Shown in pieces: positions 48,969 to 56,016 of a stretch of DNA of 56,016 nucleotides. A program made the position numbers and the translations under genes. The DNA is from DATCZB01 sp035513215 (GTDB taxonomy: Bacteria > Pseudomonadota > Gammaproteobacteria > Steroidobacterales > Rariloculaceae): assembly GCA_035513215.1 (NCBI GenBank), contig DATKCK010000074.1, positions 1 to 56,016 on the forward strand. The letters are read 5' to 3'. The notes under the pieces were generated by a model that was given only the letters and a program-made list of their open reading frames with translations, was not told where the DNA came from and did no database searches. The first letter of the stretch is position 1; each line of letters opens with the position of its first letter.

Positions 48969-49469
48969 ATGTTGAAGCGCCTGACGACAGCTTTCGGCCT
49001 GGTCCTCGTCGCTGCCTGCGGCCAGGATGCGGCCGTCGAAACCCCGGCCGAAGCGGCGCCGGCCACCGCCCAGCCGACCGCTGCACCCGCCGCCGCGGCG
49101 CCCGCCGGCATCCAGCGCAAGGCCGCGCCCGCAGGCGCCACGGCCTACATCATCGAGCCGGCCGACGGTGCCACCGTATCGAGTCCCGTCCGAGTGCTGT
49201 TCGGCTTGAGAGGCGCCGGCGTCGTGCCGGCCGGCATCGCCCACGACGGCGCGGGCCATCATCACCTTCTGATCGATGCGGAGCTCCCGAGTCTCGACCT
49301 GCCGATTCCGGCCGACGACAATCATCGTCATTTCGGCCTCGGCCAGACGGAGACCGAGATCGAGCTTGCGCCCGGCACCCATACGCTGCAACTGCTTCTC
49401 GGCGACGAGCTGCACGTGCCGCACGACCCGCCGATAACGTCCGAGCGCATCACGATTGAGGTACGCTGA
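48969..49469 (+). CDS. DUF4399 lipoprotein
   Basis: A 166-residue protein with a lipoprotein signal ending 'LVAACGQ' (C17). An Ala/Pro-rich linker runs to about residue 55. The DUF4399 domain follows: 'YIIEPADGATVSSPVRVLFG', 'HHHLLIDAE' and 'THTLQLLLGDELHVPHDPP', with many histidines that may bind a metal. The domain occurs in periplasmic or outer-membrane proteins of unknown function. TAGAGT at 48928-48933 could be the -10 box. GAGG precedes the ATG by 9 nt. Confidence 0.85.
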   Translation: MLKRLTTAFGLVLVAACGQDAAVETPAEAAPATAQPTAAPAAAAPAGIQRKAAPAGATAYIIEPADGATVSSPVRVLFGLRGAGVVPAGIAHDGAGHHHLLIDAELPSLDLPIPADDNHRHFGLGQTETEIELAPGTHTLQLLLGDELHVPHDPPITSERITIEVR

Positions 49470-49504
49470 CCAGGGCTTAAGGCACAGGCATCACGGTTGG
49501 CGCG

Positions 49505-51163
49505 ATGTACACCGAGCATTTCGGCCTCAACGAAAAACCGTTCTCGATCAGCCCGGACCCGCGCTATCTCTATCTGAGTCAGCGTCACGCCGACGCGCTG
49601 GCTCATCTGCTCTACGGCATCTCCGAAAGCGGCGGCTTCATTCAGTTGACGGGAGAAGTCGGCACGGGCAAGACCACGCTGATCCGAAGCGTGCTCGGCC
49701 AGCTTCCGGAAAAGACCGAGATCGCGCTGATCCTGAACCCGAAGCTGTCGACGAAGCAGTTCCTCGAGGCGATCTGCCACGAGCTCAGAGTGTCATCGGC
49801 CACGCGGGACACGGCGAAATCGTTGATCGACAAGCTCAACGAGCGACTGCTCGAGCTCCATGCCGAGGGCCGCCGCGTCGTCCTGATCGTCGACGAAGCG
49901 CAGACGATGAGCCCGGAGCTGCTCGAGCAGGTTCGCCTCTTGACCAATCTCGAAACGGAGAAGCAGAAGCTCCTTCAGATCATACTGATCGGCCAGCCCG
50001 AGCTCAGGGACGTGCTCGGCCGCTCGGACATGCGCCAGGTCGCGCAGCGAATCACGGGCCGCTACCACCTGGAGCCGCTGACGGCGCGCGACTCGGCCGT
50101 CTACGTCTCGCACCGGATGCGGGTTGCGGGCGGACGACCGGAGATCTTCTCGAAACGCGCGATACGCAGGCTTTTCAGCCTGTCGCGCGGCGTGCCGCGC
50201 CTGATCAATATCGTCGCCGACCGCGCCCTGCTCGCGGCTTTCGCGCGCGACGAAACGCGGATCGATGCCGGGCTCGTCGGCCGCGCTGCCGACGAGGTGT
50301 TCGGGCGAGTGCGGACGCTGCGCTGGTGGCCGTGGGCCGCCGCCGTCGCCGGCGTCGCGCTGATACTCTGGGGTGTCGCGCTGCTTATGTGGTCGGACGC
50401 GTTCCTGGAATTCGATGGCCGCGAGACGCTCGAGCTCGCCATGACCGACGCCGACGAGACGGCTCCCGACCGATCCGAACCGACGAGCGATCGGCCAACG
50501 GATCCGACCGGCGACTCGCCAGGCGAGCCACCCCGGCCGACCTCGCTCGGGCTGCTGCTGGCCGCCGGAGGCGCAGATGCCGACCGGCTGACGGAACAGC
50601 TCTTCACGCTGTGGGGCGCGAGCTACTCGGCTCAAGCGGGTCCGGCCTGTGACCAAGCCGAGGCGCAGGGGCTCAAGTGCCTGCGATCGTCGAGCGGCTC
50701 GTTCGGCGAGCTTCGCGCCATCGATCGGCCGGCGCTGCTCGAGCTCGCGACGCCGAAGGGGGCGCCGCACCAGGTGCTGCTCGTCGGGCTCGACGAGACC
50801 GAAGCGATGGTTTCGGTCGGTGGCGCGCTGCAGCGCGTGCCGGTTGCCGAGTTGACGCTGTTTACGACTGGCGACCCGCTCGTGCTGTTTCGCCCGGCGA
50901 TTGCGGGCGAGGAGGGCCCGCTGGCGGAGGGCGCGCGCGGCCCCGGCGTCATCTGGCTCAGGACGAGTCTCGCAAGCCTCGGTCACGTAACGCCCGGCAG
51001 CGAGGAACCCGATCTCTTCGACACCGCGCTCGCGAGCGCTCTCGGCGATTATCAGCGGGATCGAGAGTTCGTCGTCGACGGCGTCCTCGGCGATCGAACG
51101 CTGATCAGCCTCCAGACTGACATCGGCCTCGTCGGTGTTTCGCTGAAGGCAGGGATGCGCTGA
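49505..51163 (+). CDS. gspA: GspA/ExeA-like AAA ATPase with peptidoglycan-binding domain
   Basis: A 552-residue inner-membrane protein. The N-terminal ATPase (1-265) starts 'MYTEHFGLNEKPFSISPDPR' and has Walker A 'GEVGTGKTT' (50-58) and Walker B 'VVLIVDEAQ' (about 127-135). A membrane helix lies at about 277-298. A periplasmic part follows that ends with a peptidoglycan-binding domain ('YQRDREFVVDGVLGDRTLIS'). In Aeromonas, ExeA with ExeB helps assemble the type II secretion secretin through the wall. It is followed by gspB one base later. Other gsp genes are not in the window. Confidence 0.9.
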   Translation: MYTEHFGLNEKPFSISPDPRYLYLSQRHADALAHLLYGISESGGFIQLTGEVGTGKTTLIRSVLGQLPEKTEIALILNPKLSTKQFLEAICHELRVSSATRDTAKSLIDKLNERLLELHAEGRRVVLIVDEAQTMSPELLEQVRLLTNLETEKQKLLQIILIGQPELRDVLGRSDMRQVAQRITGRYHLEPLTARDSAVYVSHRMRVAGGRPEIFSKRAIRRLFSLSRGVPRLINIVADRALLAAFARDETRIDAGLVGRAADEVFGRVRTLRWWPWAAAVAGVALILWGVALLMWSDAFLEFDGRETLELAMTDADETAPDRSEPTSDRPTDPTGDSPGEPPRPTSLGLLLAAGGADADRLTEQLFTLWGASYSAQAGPACDQAEAQGLKCLRSSSGSFGELRAIDRPALLELATPKGAPHQVLLVGLDETEAMVSVGGALQRVPVAELTLFTTGDPLVLFRPAIAGEEGPLAEGARGPGVIWLRTSLASLGHVTPGSEEPDLFDTALASALGDYQRDREFVVDGVLGDRTLISLQTDIGLVGVSLKAGMR

Positions 51164-51164
51164 G

Positions 51165-51704
51165 ATGTCGTTCATCCTCGACGCGCTCAGGAAATCGGAA
51201 AGCGAGCGCCAGCGCGATACGCCGCCGACGCTGGCGCGCGCGCCGCTGGCTCAGGTACGGCACAGGATCCCGGTCTGGACCTGGGCTTTGATCGCCGTGC
51301 TGCTCGCAGCACTGGTCGCGCTCGGCGTGGTCTGGTGGCAAGGTCGCGCGAACGAACCGGCCGAGACGGCCCCGGACAGACCCGCAGCGTCGGAGCCAGG
51401 CAGGCTCACGGATTCTCCGCCGCGCGCGACCGAGGCCGAACCCGCCGGCGAGCGTCTGTCCGACGCGCCGGCGCCGGTGCGCTCGATCAACGAGCTCGCG
51501 CGCTTCGGCCCGAGCCTGCCCGATTACCGGCTCGAGCTTCTGGCCCACAACGGCGCCGACCCGGCCGCGAGCTGGGCCCGCATCAACGGCCGGCGCTACG
51601 TCGCCGGCGACACGATCGGCGGGGGGCCCGAGCTCGTCGAAATCCGCTCCGACGGCGTCGTGCTCGGCTTCGCCGGCGAGCGATTCCTGCTGATGGCGCG
51701 CTAG
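51165..51704 (+). CDS. gspB: GspB/ExeB-like protein
   Basis: A 179-residue partner of GspA. It starts 'MSFILDALRKSESERQR', the conserved cytosolic start of GspB, and crosses the membrane once (about 37-58). A Pro/Ala-rich linker follows. The C-terminal domain ('YRLELLAHNGADPAASWARI', 'GGGPELVEIRSDGVVLGF') is the GspB domain, similar to GspC's HR region. It is convergent with the ABC permease, 13 bp away. Confidence 0.9.
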   Translation: MSFILDALRKSESERQRDTPPTLARAPLAQVRHRIPVWTWALIAVLLAALVALGVVWWQGRANEPAETAPDRPAASEPGRLTDSPPRATEAEPAGERLSDAPAPVRSINELARFGPSLPDYRLELLAHNGADPAASWARINGRRYVAGDTIGGGPELVEIRSDGVVLGFAGERFLLMAR

Positions 51705-51717
51705 ACGCCGAAACGCA

Positions 51718-52512
51718 TCAGGTTCTGATCCCGACGCCGCGCTTCAGCAGGATCATCGCCAACGCAAACAGAACCGCCACGGCAACCAGAATGATCGTGT
51801 AAGCGTGTCCGATCGGGATATCGGATTCTCCGAGCATGCCGTAGCGGAACGCATTGACCATGTAGAGGATCGGGTTGGCCTGCGCGATCGTCTGCCAGAA
51901 TGGCGACAGGAGCTGGATCGAGAAGAAGACGCCGCCGAGATAGGTCAGCGGCGCAAGGACGAAGGTCGGAATGATCGAGATGTCGTCGAACGTCTTCGCG
52001 AACAGCGCGTTCAGCAACCCGCCGAGCGAGAAGACGATCGACGTCAGCACGATGACGGACAGCGTGACGAGCGGATGCACGACGGTCAGGTCGGCGAAGA
52101 AGAGAGCCACGACAGTCACGAGGCCCGCAACGAGCAGGCCGCGGACGACGCCGCCGGCGACGTAGCCGACGACGACCGTAGCGTAGGACATCGGCGATAC
52201 GAGCATCTCCTCGAGGTGCATCTGCATCTTGCCCGAGAAGAACGAAGAGACGACGTTGCCGAAAGAGTTCGTGATCACCGACATCATGATCAGCCCGGGC
52301 GCGATGAAGGTCGTATAGGGCACGCCGCCCATCTCCCCGATGCGCTCGCCGATCAGGCTGCCGAAAATGACGAAGTAAAGCGTCATCGTGATCGCCGGCG
52401 GCACGACGGTCTGCAGCCAGATACGGACGATCCGGCGCGTCTCGCGCCGAACGATCGTCACGAGGCCGACGAGATTGACCGTGACCAGCGACGGGATCGG
52501 CGCCGGGCTCAC
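51718..52512 (-). CDS. yadH: ABC-2 type permease, YadH-like
   Basis: A 264-residue permease with six helices. The GTG at 52512 overlaps the ATPase stop (GTGA) and gives the usual length. Earlier frame extension is antisense-like noise. 'RETRRIVRIWLQTVVPPAIT' leads into the first helix. 'FSGKMQMHLEEMLVSPMSY' and 'ALFAKTFDDISIIPTFVLAP' are hallmark loops of the ABC-2 transport group. Together with the upstream ATPase it forms an exporter. The substrate is unknown. Confidence 0.9.
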   Translation of the reverse strand: MSPAPIPSLVTVNLVGLVTIVRRETRRIVRIWLQTVVPPAITMTLYFVIFGSLIGERIGEMGGVPYTTFIAPGLIMMSVITNSFGNVVSSFFSGKMQMHLEEMLVSPMSYATVVVGYVAGGVVRGLLVAGLVTVVALFFADLTVVHPLVTLSVIVLTSIVFSLGGLLNALFAKTFDDISIIPTFVLAPLTYLGGVFFSIQLLSPFWQTIAQANPILYMVNAFRYGMLGESDIPIGHAYTIILVAVAVLFALAMILLKRGVGIRT

Positions 52513-53435
52513 GCCGCACCCCCGCGGCGATCCCCGACCAGGCGGATGAAAAGCTCCTCGAGCCGGTTCGACTTGGTCCGCATGCTCAGGATCTTGATCG
52601 ACCGCGCGGACAGGGCGGCAAAGAGATCGTTGAGCCCCTTGCCGTTGGCGACCTCGACCTCGATCTCGGCGTCGCTGCGGCGGCGCACGGCATAGCCCGG
52701 TATCTCGGGCGGATCGGTCAGCGGCTCGGAGAGGCTCAGCAGGAAGGTTTCGGTCTGAAGCTCCCTGACGATGTTCTCCATGCGATCGTGCTTGATGATG
52801 CGTCCCTCGTCGATGATCGCGACGTGCCGGCAGAGACTCTCGGCCTCCTCGAGGTAGTGCGTCGTCAGAATGATCGTGACGCCCGCCGCGTTGATGTCGC
52901 GCAGAAACTGCCACATCGACCGGCGAATCTCGATATCGACACCTGCCGTCGGCTCATCGAGAATCAGGAGCTTCGGCTCGTGAACCAGGGCCCTCGCGAT
53001 CATCAGTCGGCGCTTCATTCCGCCGGAGAGGCTGCGCGCAATGTCGTTGCGCCTGTCCCAAAGATGCAGTGTCTTCAGGTACTTCTCGGCACGCTCGCGC
53101 GCGACCCGGCGCGGCACGCCGTAGTAGCCGGCCTGGTTGACCAGCGTGTTGAAGTTGCGCTCGAACATGTTGAGATTGACTTCCTGCGGCACGACACCGA
53201 TGCAGGCCTTGACGGATTCGCGCTGCCGATCGAGGTCGAAGCCGAAGACGTTGACGCTGCCGCTCGTCTTGTTGACGAGCGACGTGACGATGCCGATCGC
53301 CGTCGTCTTCCCGGCGCCATTCGGCCCGAGCAGGGCGTAGAAGTCGCCTTCGGCGACCGTAAGATCGATGCCCTTCAGCGCCTCGACGCCGTTCGGGTAG
53401 CGCTTGGTGAGCCCTTTGATTGCGAGCGCGTGCAT
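52509..53435 (-). CDS. yadG: ABC transporter ATPase, YadG-like
   Basis: A 308-residue ATPase. Walker A is 'GPNGAGKTT', signature 'LSGGMKRRLMIARAL' and Walker B 'LLILDEPTAGVDIEIR', with the H loop in 'IILTTHYLEEAE'. The text 'GVVPQEVNLNMFERNFNTLV' is typical of YadG. A C-terminal domain of 80 residues follows. First gene of the yadGH pair. The gap up to the flhD-like gene is 74 bp. Confidence 0.92.
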   Translation of the reverse strand: MHALAIKGLTKRYPNGVEALKGIDLTVAEGDFYALLGPNGAGKTTAIGIVTSLVNKTSGSVNVFGFDLDRQRESVKACIGVVPQEVNLNMFERNFNTLVNQAGYYGVPRRVARERAEKYLKTLHLWDRRNDIARSLSGGMKRRLMIARALVHEPKLLILDEPTAGVDIEIRRSMWQFLRDINAAGVTIILTTHYLEEAESLCRHVAIIDEGRIIKHDRMENIVRELQTETFLLSLSEPLTDPPEIPGYAVRRRSDAEIEVEVANGKGLNDLFAALSARSIKILSMRTKSNRLEELFIRLVGDRRGGAA

Positions 53436-53509
53436 GAAGCCGATCGGCCTCCGGTAGAAAAGCGGATCGTATTGTATCGGCTCGCGGAATTCGGGCTACG
53501 GCCCCGGTG

Positions 53510-54073
53510 TCAGGCAAGTCCGATCGCAGGTTGTAGCGAGAGATCGGGCTGGAACCCTATCAGGAGCAGACGGCGCCGGTACTCGGGCCGCGCCTCGTGC
53601 AGCAGCTCCCGCCATATCCACGCGAGATCGTCGAATGCAGCGTGGACGACGTTATCGGCGAGCGACATCGAGATGATCTCGTCGACCTCGGCGGTTCGCA
53701 GGCGATTGACGGCGTTATCGTCGAGCCGCAGCAGCAGACGCGCCGCATAACCGCTGATGCGGCTCAAGTTCCTGGCGCTATGCAGAAGGACGAGCTCGAG
53801 GACGCGCTCGCCCGAGCCGCGGGCGAGCGTGAGCGGATCCATGACACTTCCGGCCGATGGCGTCGGCAGATGAATCCGGAACAGAGCACGCGGAAAGCTC
53901 GCGGCGCGCCGGATCTGATCCGGCGTCGCGTACGTGATCAGCTCTGTGGCGAGCGGCGACAGGCCGTACCGCTCGGCCGCAGCGCCAGGCCGCTCGCGCA
54001 GGAAGGCAAGAAACAGACGGTTCAGCTCGCGGACCTCGTCGATGGCCGGGAGCGAGGGTTCGGTTGTCGACAT
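53510..54073 (-). CDS. FlhD-like regulator
   Basis: A 187-residue protein starting at ATG 54073. The first 70 residues ('VRELNRLFLAFLRERPGAAA', 'YGLSPLATELITYATPDQIR', 'AASFPRALFRIHL') line up with the FlhD pattern of a long helix, 'RLGI.......L..LT..Q...LA' and 'LVCHFRF'. E. coli FlhD is 116 residues, so the rest (about 100 helical residues, 'LELVLLHSARNLSRISGYAA') is an extension. No DNA-binding residues can be assigned. It is divergent from the flhC-like gene with 105 bp between, which is why FlhD similarity is credible. I am less sure of this call than of FlhC. Confidence 0.6.
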   Translation of the reverse strand: MSTTEPSLPAIDEVRELNRLFLAFLRERPGAAAERYGLSPLATELITYATPDQIRRAASFPRALFRIHLPTPSAGSVMDPLTLARGSGERVLELVLLHSARNLSRISGYAARLLLRLDDNAVNRLRTAEVDEIISMSLADNVVHAAFDDLAWIWRELLHEARPEYRRRLLLIGFQPDLSLQPAIGLA

Positions 54074-54098
54074 CGAAGGCTCTTTTTTCACTTTATCG

Positions 54099-54138
54099 CC
54101 ATATATGGTCCTAAAGTACCAAATATGGTTCATATATG
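54099..54138. promoter_or_regulatory. Cluster of AT-rich palindromes between the flhD- and flhC-like genes
   Basis: CCATATATGG (54099-54108), ACCAAATATGGT (54118-54129, near-perfect) and CATATATG (54131-54138) lie in the 105-bp divergent gap. The first two centres are 20 bp apart. They could be operators for the gene products or for another regulator. The gap is much more AT-rich than its surroundings. Confidence 0.5.
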
Positions 54139-54178
54139 CTAAATAGTCGAATCTGACCGGATCGGGGGAAAACGCGCG

Positions 54179-54742
54179 ATGAGGGCCACGGACGATCGTT
54201 ACAGGGGTGAGCAGGCTCGATTCGATCTGGCCATGCGGATGATCTCGCACGAGGCGCGAACCGGCACGATCCGCTACTGGACGGGTTTGAGCGACGACCG
54301 TATCCGCAAGCTCTACGCGTCGTACTTCAAGCACGAGGGCCGGCCCGTGCGTCGGCGCCGCGGGAGGTCACCGAGCCAGATCGGACCGCTCGTGCAGAAT
54401 CCGCAACGCGCGCTCGAATCGGGCATGCTCGCCAACCTGATGGTCGCCAATCGAGTCCTCCGGCTCGACGGCGAGCCCCAACCGGTTTTGAAGCGCAACG
54501 TCGGCCTCGGTCATCGATTCTGCGAATCGTTCGAAACCTACACCTCGCTGATACCGCAGCCGCTTCTGAGCTTCGAATGGAGCTGGAATCTGCTGATGAG
54601 CATCCGCCGCGGCGACGAGCTCGGGATCGAGCGCTGCGACCGCTGCTCGATCTGCTATATCGTCGACCTCCTCGCGCTCCCGCGAAACGGCTGCCCGGGC
54701 TGCGCCATGCTCGGCGAACTTCGCAGCGCGGCGCGTGCCTGA
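54179..54742 (+). CDS. FlhC-like transcriptional regulator
   Basis: A 187-residue protein. 'FDLAMRMISHEARTGTIRYW' and 'TGLSDDRIRKLYASYFK' match the FlhC N-terminal helices. The zinc cluster C153-x2-C156 and C172-x2-C175 ('CDRCSICYIV' and 'NGCPGC') has nearly the spacing of E. coli FlhC (C137/C140/C157/C160). An additional C159 is present. FlhC, with FlhD, activates flagellar class 2 genes in enterics. No flagellar gene is in this window, so the target is open. GGGGGAA lies 8 nt before the ATG. Confidence 0.75.
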   Translation: MRATDDRYRGEQARFDLAMRMISHEARTGTIRYWTGLSDDRIRKLYASYFKHEGRPVRRRRGRSPSQIGPLVQNPQRALESGMLANLMVANRVLRLDGEPQPVLKRNVGLGHRFCESFETYTSLIPQPLLSFEWSWNLLMSIRRGDELGIERCDRCSICYIVDLLALPRNGCPGCAMLGELRSAARA

Positions 54743-54818
54743 CCGGCCCCCTCGGTGGATCGATCCGTGGTCACGGCATCTGAGCTCGTGAGCCGGATCG
54801 CCGCGTTTTCCCTGACCT

Positions 54819-55478
54819 TCAGCGAGCCTCAAACCGCCTGAACCACCGACTCAGGTGCCGGATCTCCTCGAAGCTGACTTCGTGGCCCATCGGATAGGTC
54901 GACCAGTCGACGCCGACGCCCCTATCCAGCAGGAATCGCGCTGACTGCTCTGCGAGCGCAATCGGTATCACGGCGTCCTCGGTCCCGTGCGCCAGCATGA
55001 CCGGTGTTCCTGTCGCGATCGGGCCGCTCGAGGCCAGCGTTTCGGCGGCCGGCAGGTACGTCGAAAGCCCGACGATGCCGCCGATAGACTCGCGCTCCGT
55101 CAGGCCCGCGTGGAGCACGACGGCTCCGCCCTGCGAAAAGCCGGCGAGCACGAGTCGATCCCTCGCGATGCCGCGGCGAAGCTCCCGGTCGATCAGCTCG
55201 CGCACGATCGCGACGCTGGCCGAAAGCCCGACAGTGTCCTCGGGCGCGTCGGGGCCGAAGCCGGCAATGTCGTACCAGGCGCGCATGACATAGCCGGCGT
55301 TGATCGTCACCGGCCGCATCGGTGCGTTCGGGAATACGAAGCGAACGTCCGCTGCGAGCTCGAGCTCGCCGATGAGCGGCAGAAAGTCCGTCGCGTCGGC
55401 GCCGAGGCCGTGCAGCCAGACGATGCTGAGATCGGGCTCAGGTCCCGTTTCGCGCTCGATGCCGTCGAGCTCCGACAT
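54819..55478 (-). CDS. Carboxylesterase/phospholipase-like serine hydrolase
   Basis: A 219-residue alpha/beta hydrolase of the carboxylesterase 2 family (usually about 220). 'SIVWLHGLGADATDFLPLI' is the oxyanion region, S115 in 'GFSQGG' the nucleophile, 'HGTEDAVIPI' the Asp and 'GHEVSFEE' the His. It lacks a signal peptide, so it is cytosolic. The start ATG is at 55478, and it is divergent from argR, with 83 bp between. Confidence 0.9.
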   Translation of the reverse strand: MSELDGIERETGPEPDLSIVWLHGLGADATDFLPLIGELELAADVRFVFPNAPMRPVTINAGYVMRAWYDIAGFGPDAPEDTVGLSASVAIVRELIDRELRRGIARDRLVLAGFSQGGAVVLHAGLTERESIGGIVGLSTYLPAAETLASSGPIATGTPVMLAHGTEDAVIPIALAEQSARFLLDRGVGVDWSTYPMGHEVSFEEIRHLSRWFRRFEAR

Positions 55479-55516
55479 GTGCCTCGTTCCTCGTTCAGGG
55501 GGCTCTTGCTATTTGC

Positions 55517-55536
55517 GCATAGCCTATATATTATGC
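55517..55536 (+). promoter_or_regulatory. Inverted repeat in the argR promoter region
   Basis: GCATA and TATGC flank an AT-rich 10-bp centre, upstream of argR in an otherwise GC-rich region. It could be part of an ARG box, since arginine repressors often regulate themselves. Only a downstream TATTCA half-site resembles the E. coli consensus, so this is tentative. Confidence 0.35.
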
Positions 55537-55561
55537 ACAACTTTATTCACTTCTGACTGCC

Positions 55562-56016
55562 ATGCCCTCCGCCACCGCCGAGCAACGCAACGAGCGGCGG
55601 CTCGCGATTGCGAAGCTGCTGCGTGAGCACGACATTGAGCGCCAGTCCGAGCTCGTCGCGTTGCTGCGCGCGGCAGGCTACGCCGCGACGCAGTCGAGCG
55701 TCAGCCGCGACCTCAAGGATCTCGGCGCGGCGAAGCTCAAGGACGGATACAGCTTGCCGGAGCACAGCGACGAGGGCAACGCGAGCTCGATGCTGACGGT
55801 CGCGGAGTTCGTCCGCGATATTAGGGCAGCGGGACCGAACTTGCTCGTGATCACGACCGCCGTCGGCGCTGCGCAGCGCGTGGCGGTCACGCTCGACCGC
55901 ATCAACTGGCCGGAGATCGTCGGCACGCTGTCCGGCGACGACACGATCTTCGTCGCAACGCCGGGCTCGACGCAGCAGCGACGATTGCGCGGGCGGTTAC
56001 GACAGAGTTTGAAGAA
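55562..56016 (+). CDS. argR: Arginine repressor, 3' end outside window
   Basis: An open frame from ATG 55562 to the window end (151 codons, no stop seen). The N-terminal winged-helix (about 8-65) includes 'LLREHDIERQSELVALL' and the conserved 'QSSVSRDLKDLGAAKL'. The C-terminal domain forms hexamers and binds arginine: 'NLLVITTAVGAAQRVAVTLD' and 'WPEIVGTLSGDDTIFVATPG' (the Asp pair GDD). Typical length is about 155, so only a few residues are missing. ArgR represses arginine synthesis when arginine is abundant. Confidence 0.9.
   Translation, partial: MPSATAEQRNERRLAIAKLLREHDIERQSELVALLRAAGYAATQSSVSRDLKDLGAAKLKDGYSLPEHSDEGNASSMLTVAEFVRDIRAAGPNLLVITTAVGAAQRVAVTLDRINWPEIVGTLSGDDTIFVATPGSTQQRRLRGRLRQSLK

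Noticed and set aside
1..56016. CRISPR arrays, IS elements, prophage or complete tRNA/rRNA genes
   Set aside because: No regularly spaced repeats, transposase or phage genes were seen. The only tRNA sequence is the 3' half at 1470-1514.

Overview
The window is a 56 kb chromosomal piece from a high-GC gammaproteobacterium, very probably a free-living, little-studied lineage. The evidence is the gene content: E. coli-type gshA, IlvA with two ACT-like domains, MsrPQ, GlnK-AmtB, GspAB, YadGH-type ABC exporter, YheT-like hydrolase, FlhD/FlhC-like proteins and ArgR. The genus cannot be read from the sequence. Coding is dense, genes are in short operons with many 4-bp stop/start overlaps, and most genes are ordinary housekeeping or envelope genes.

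Left edge (1-1515): a decayed integron. On the minus strand there is a BrnT/BrnA toxin-antitoxin pair, then a short attC-like hairpin, then a truncated gene for an exported protein that starts right after the attC core. Upstream of brnT lie two pieces of an integron integrase (IntI) in opposite orientations, and directly beyond them a perfect 3' half of a CAU-anticodon tRNA. This is the only clear accessory DNA in the window.

1582-15526: small exported proteins, a trypsin-like protease without a PDZ domain, an alkyltransferase-like protein, a DUF423 membrane protein, an orphan D-Ala-D-Ala ligase overlapping a large Lhr helicase, a P-loop ATPase, a rhomboid protease, a coiled-coil protein and a TPR/TonB-C protein. 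15669-21740: a CpxRA-like two-component system, glnK-amtB, msrPQ and an SH3/TM protein. 21800-26133: a GAF/degenerate-GGDEF protein, a small protein of unknown role, and a PAS-PAS-sigma54 activator divergent from a small exported protein. The gap between these two holds three iterated motifs and a textbook -24/-12 promoter, so it is a self-contained sigma54 switch.

26306-41836: a dienelactone-hydrolase-like lipoprotein lacking the nucleophile, dihydroorotase, prolyl aminopeptidase, a Gld-type ABC system (ATPase, permease, GldG-like, DUF4340), ilvA, an SRPBCC protein, an FAD reductase, two related membrane-anchored proteins, gshA and a bactofilin. 41815-56016: YheT-like hydrolase, PAS-GGDEF-EAL protein, malate dehydrogenase, acyl-CoA dehydrogenase FadE, DUF4399 lipoprotein, gspAB, yadGH-like exporter, a divergent flhD-like/flhC-like pair around palindromes, a carboxylesterase and the start of argR. 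No rRNA, intact tRNA, CRISPR array, IS element or prophage was seen.
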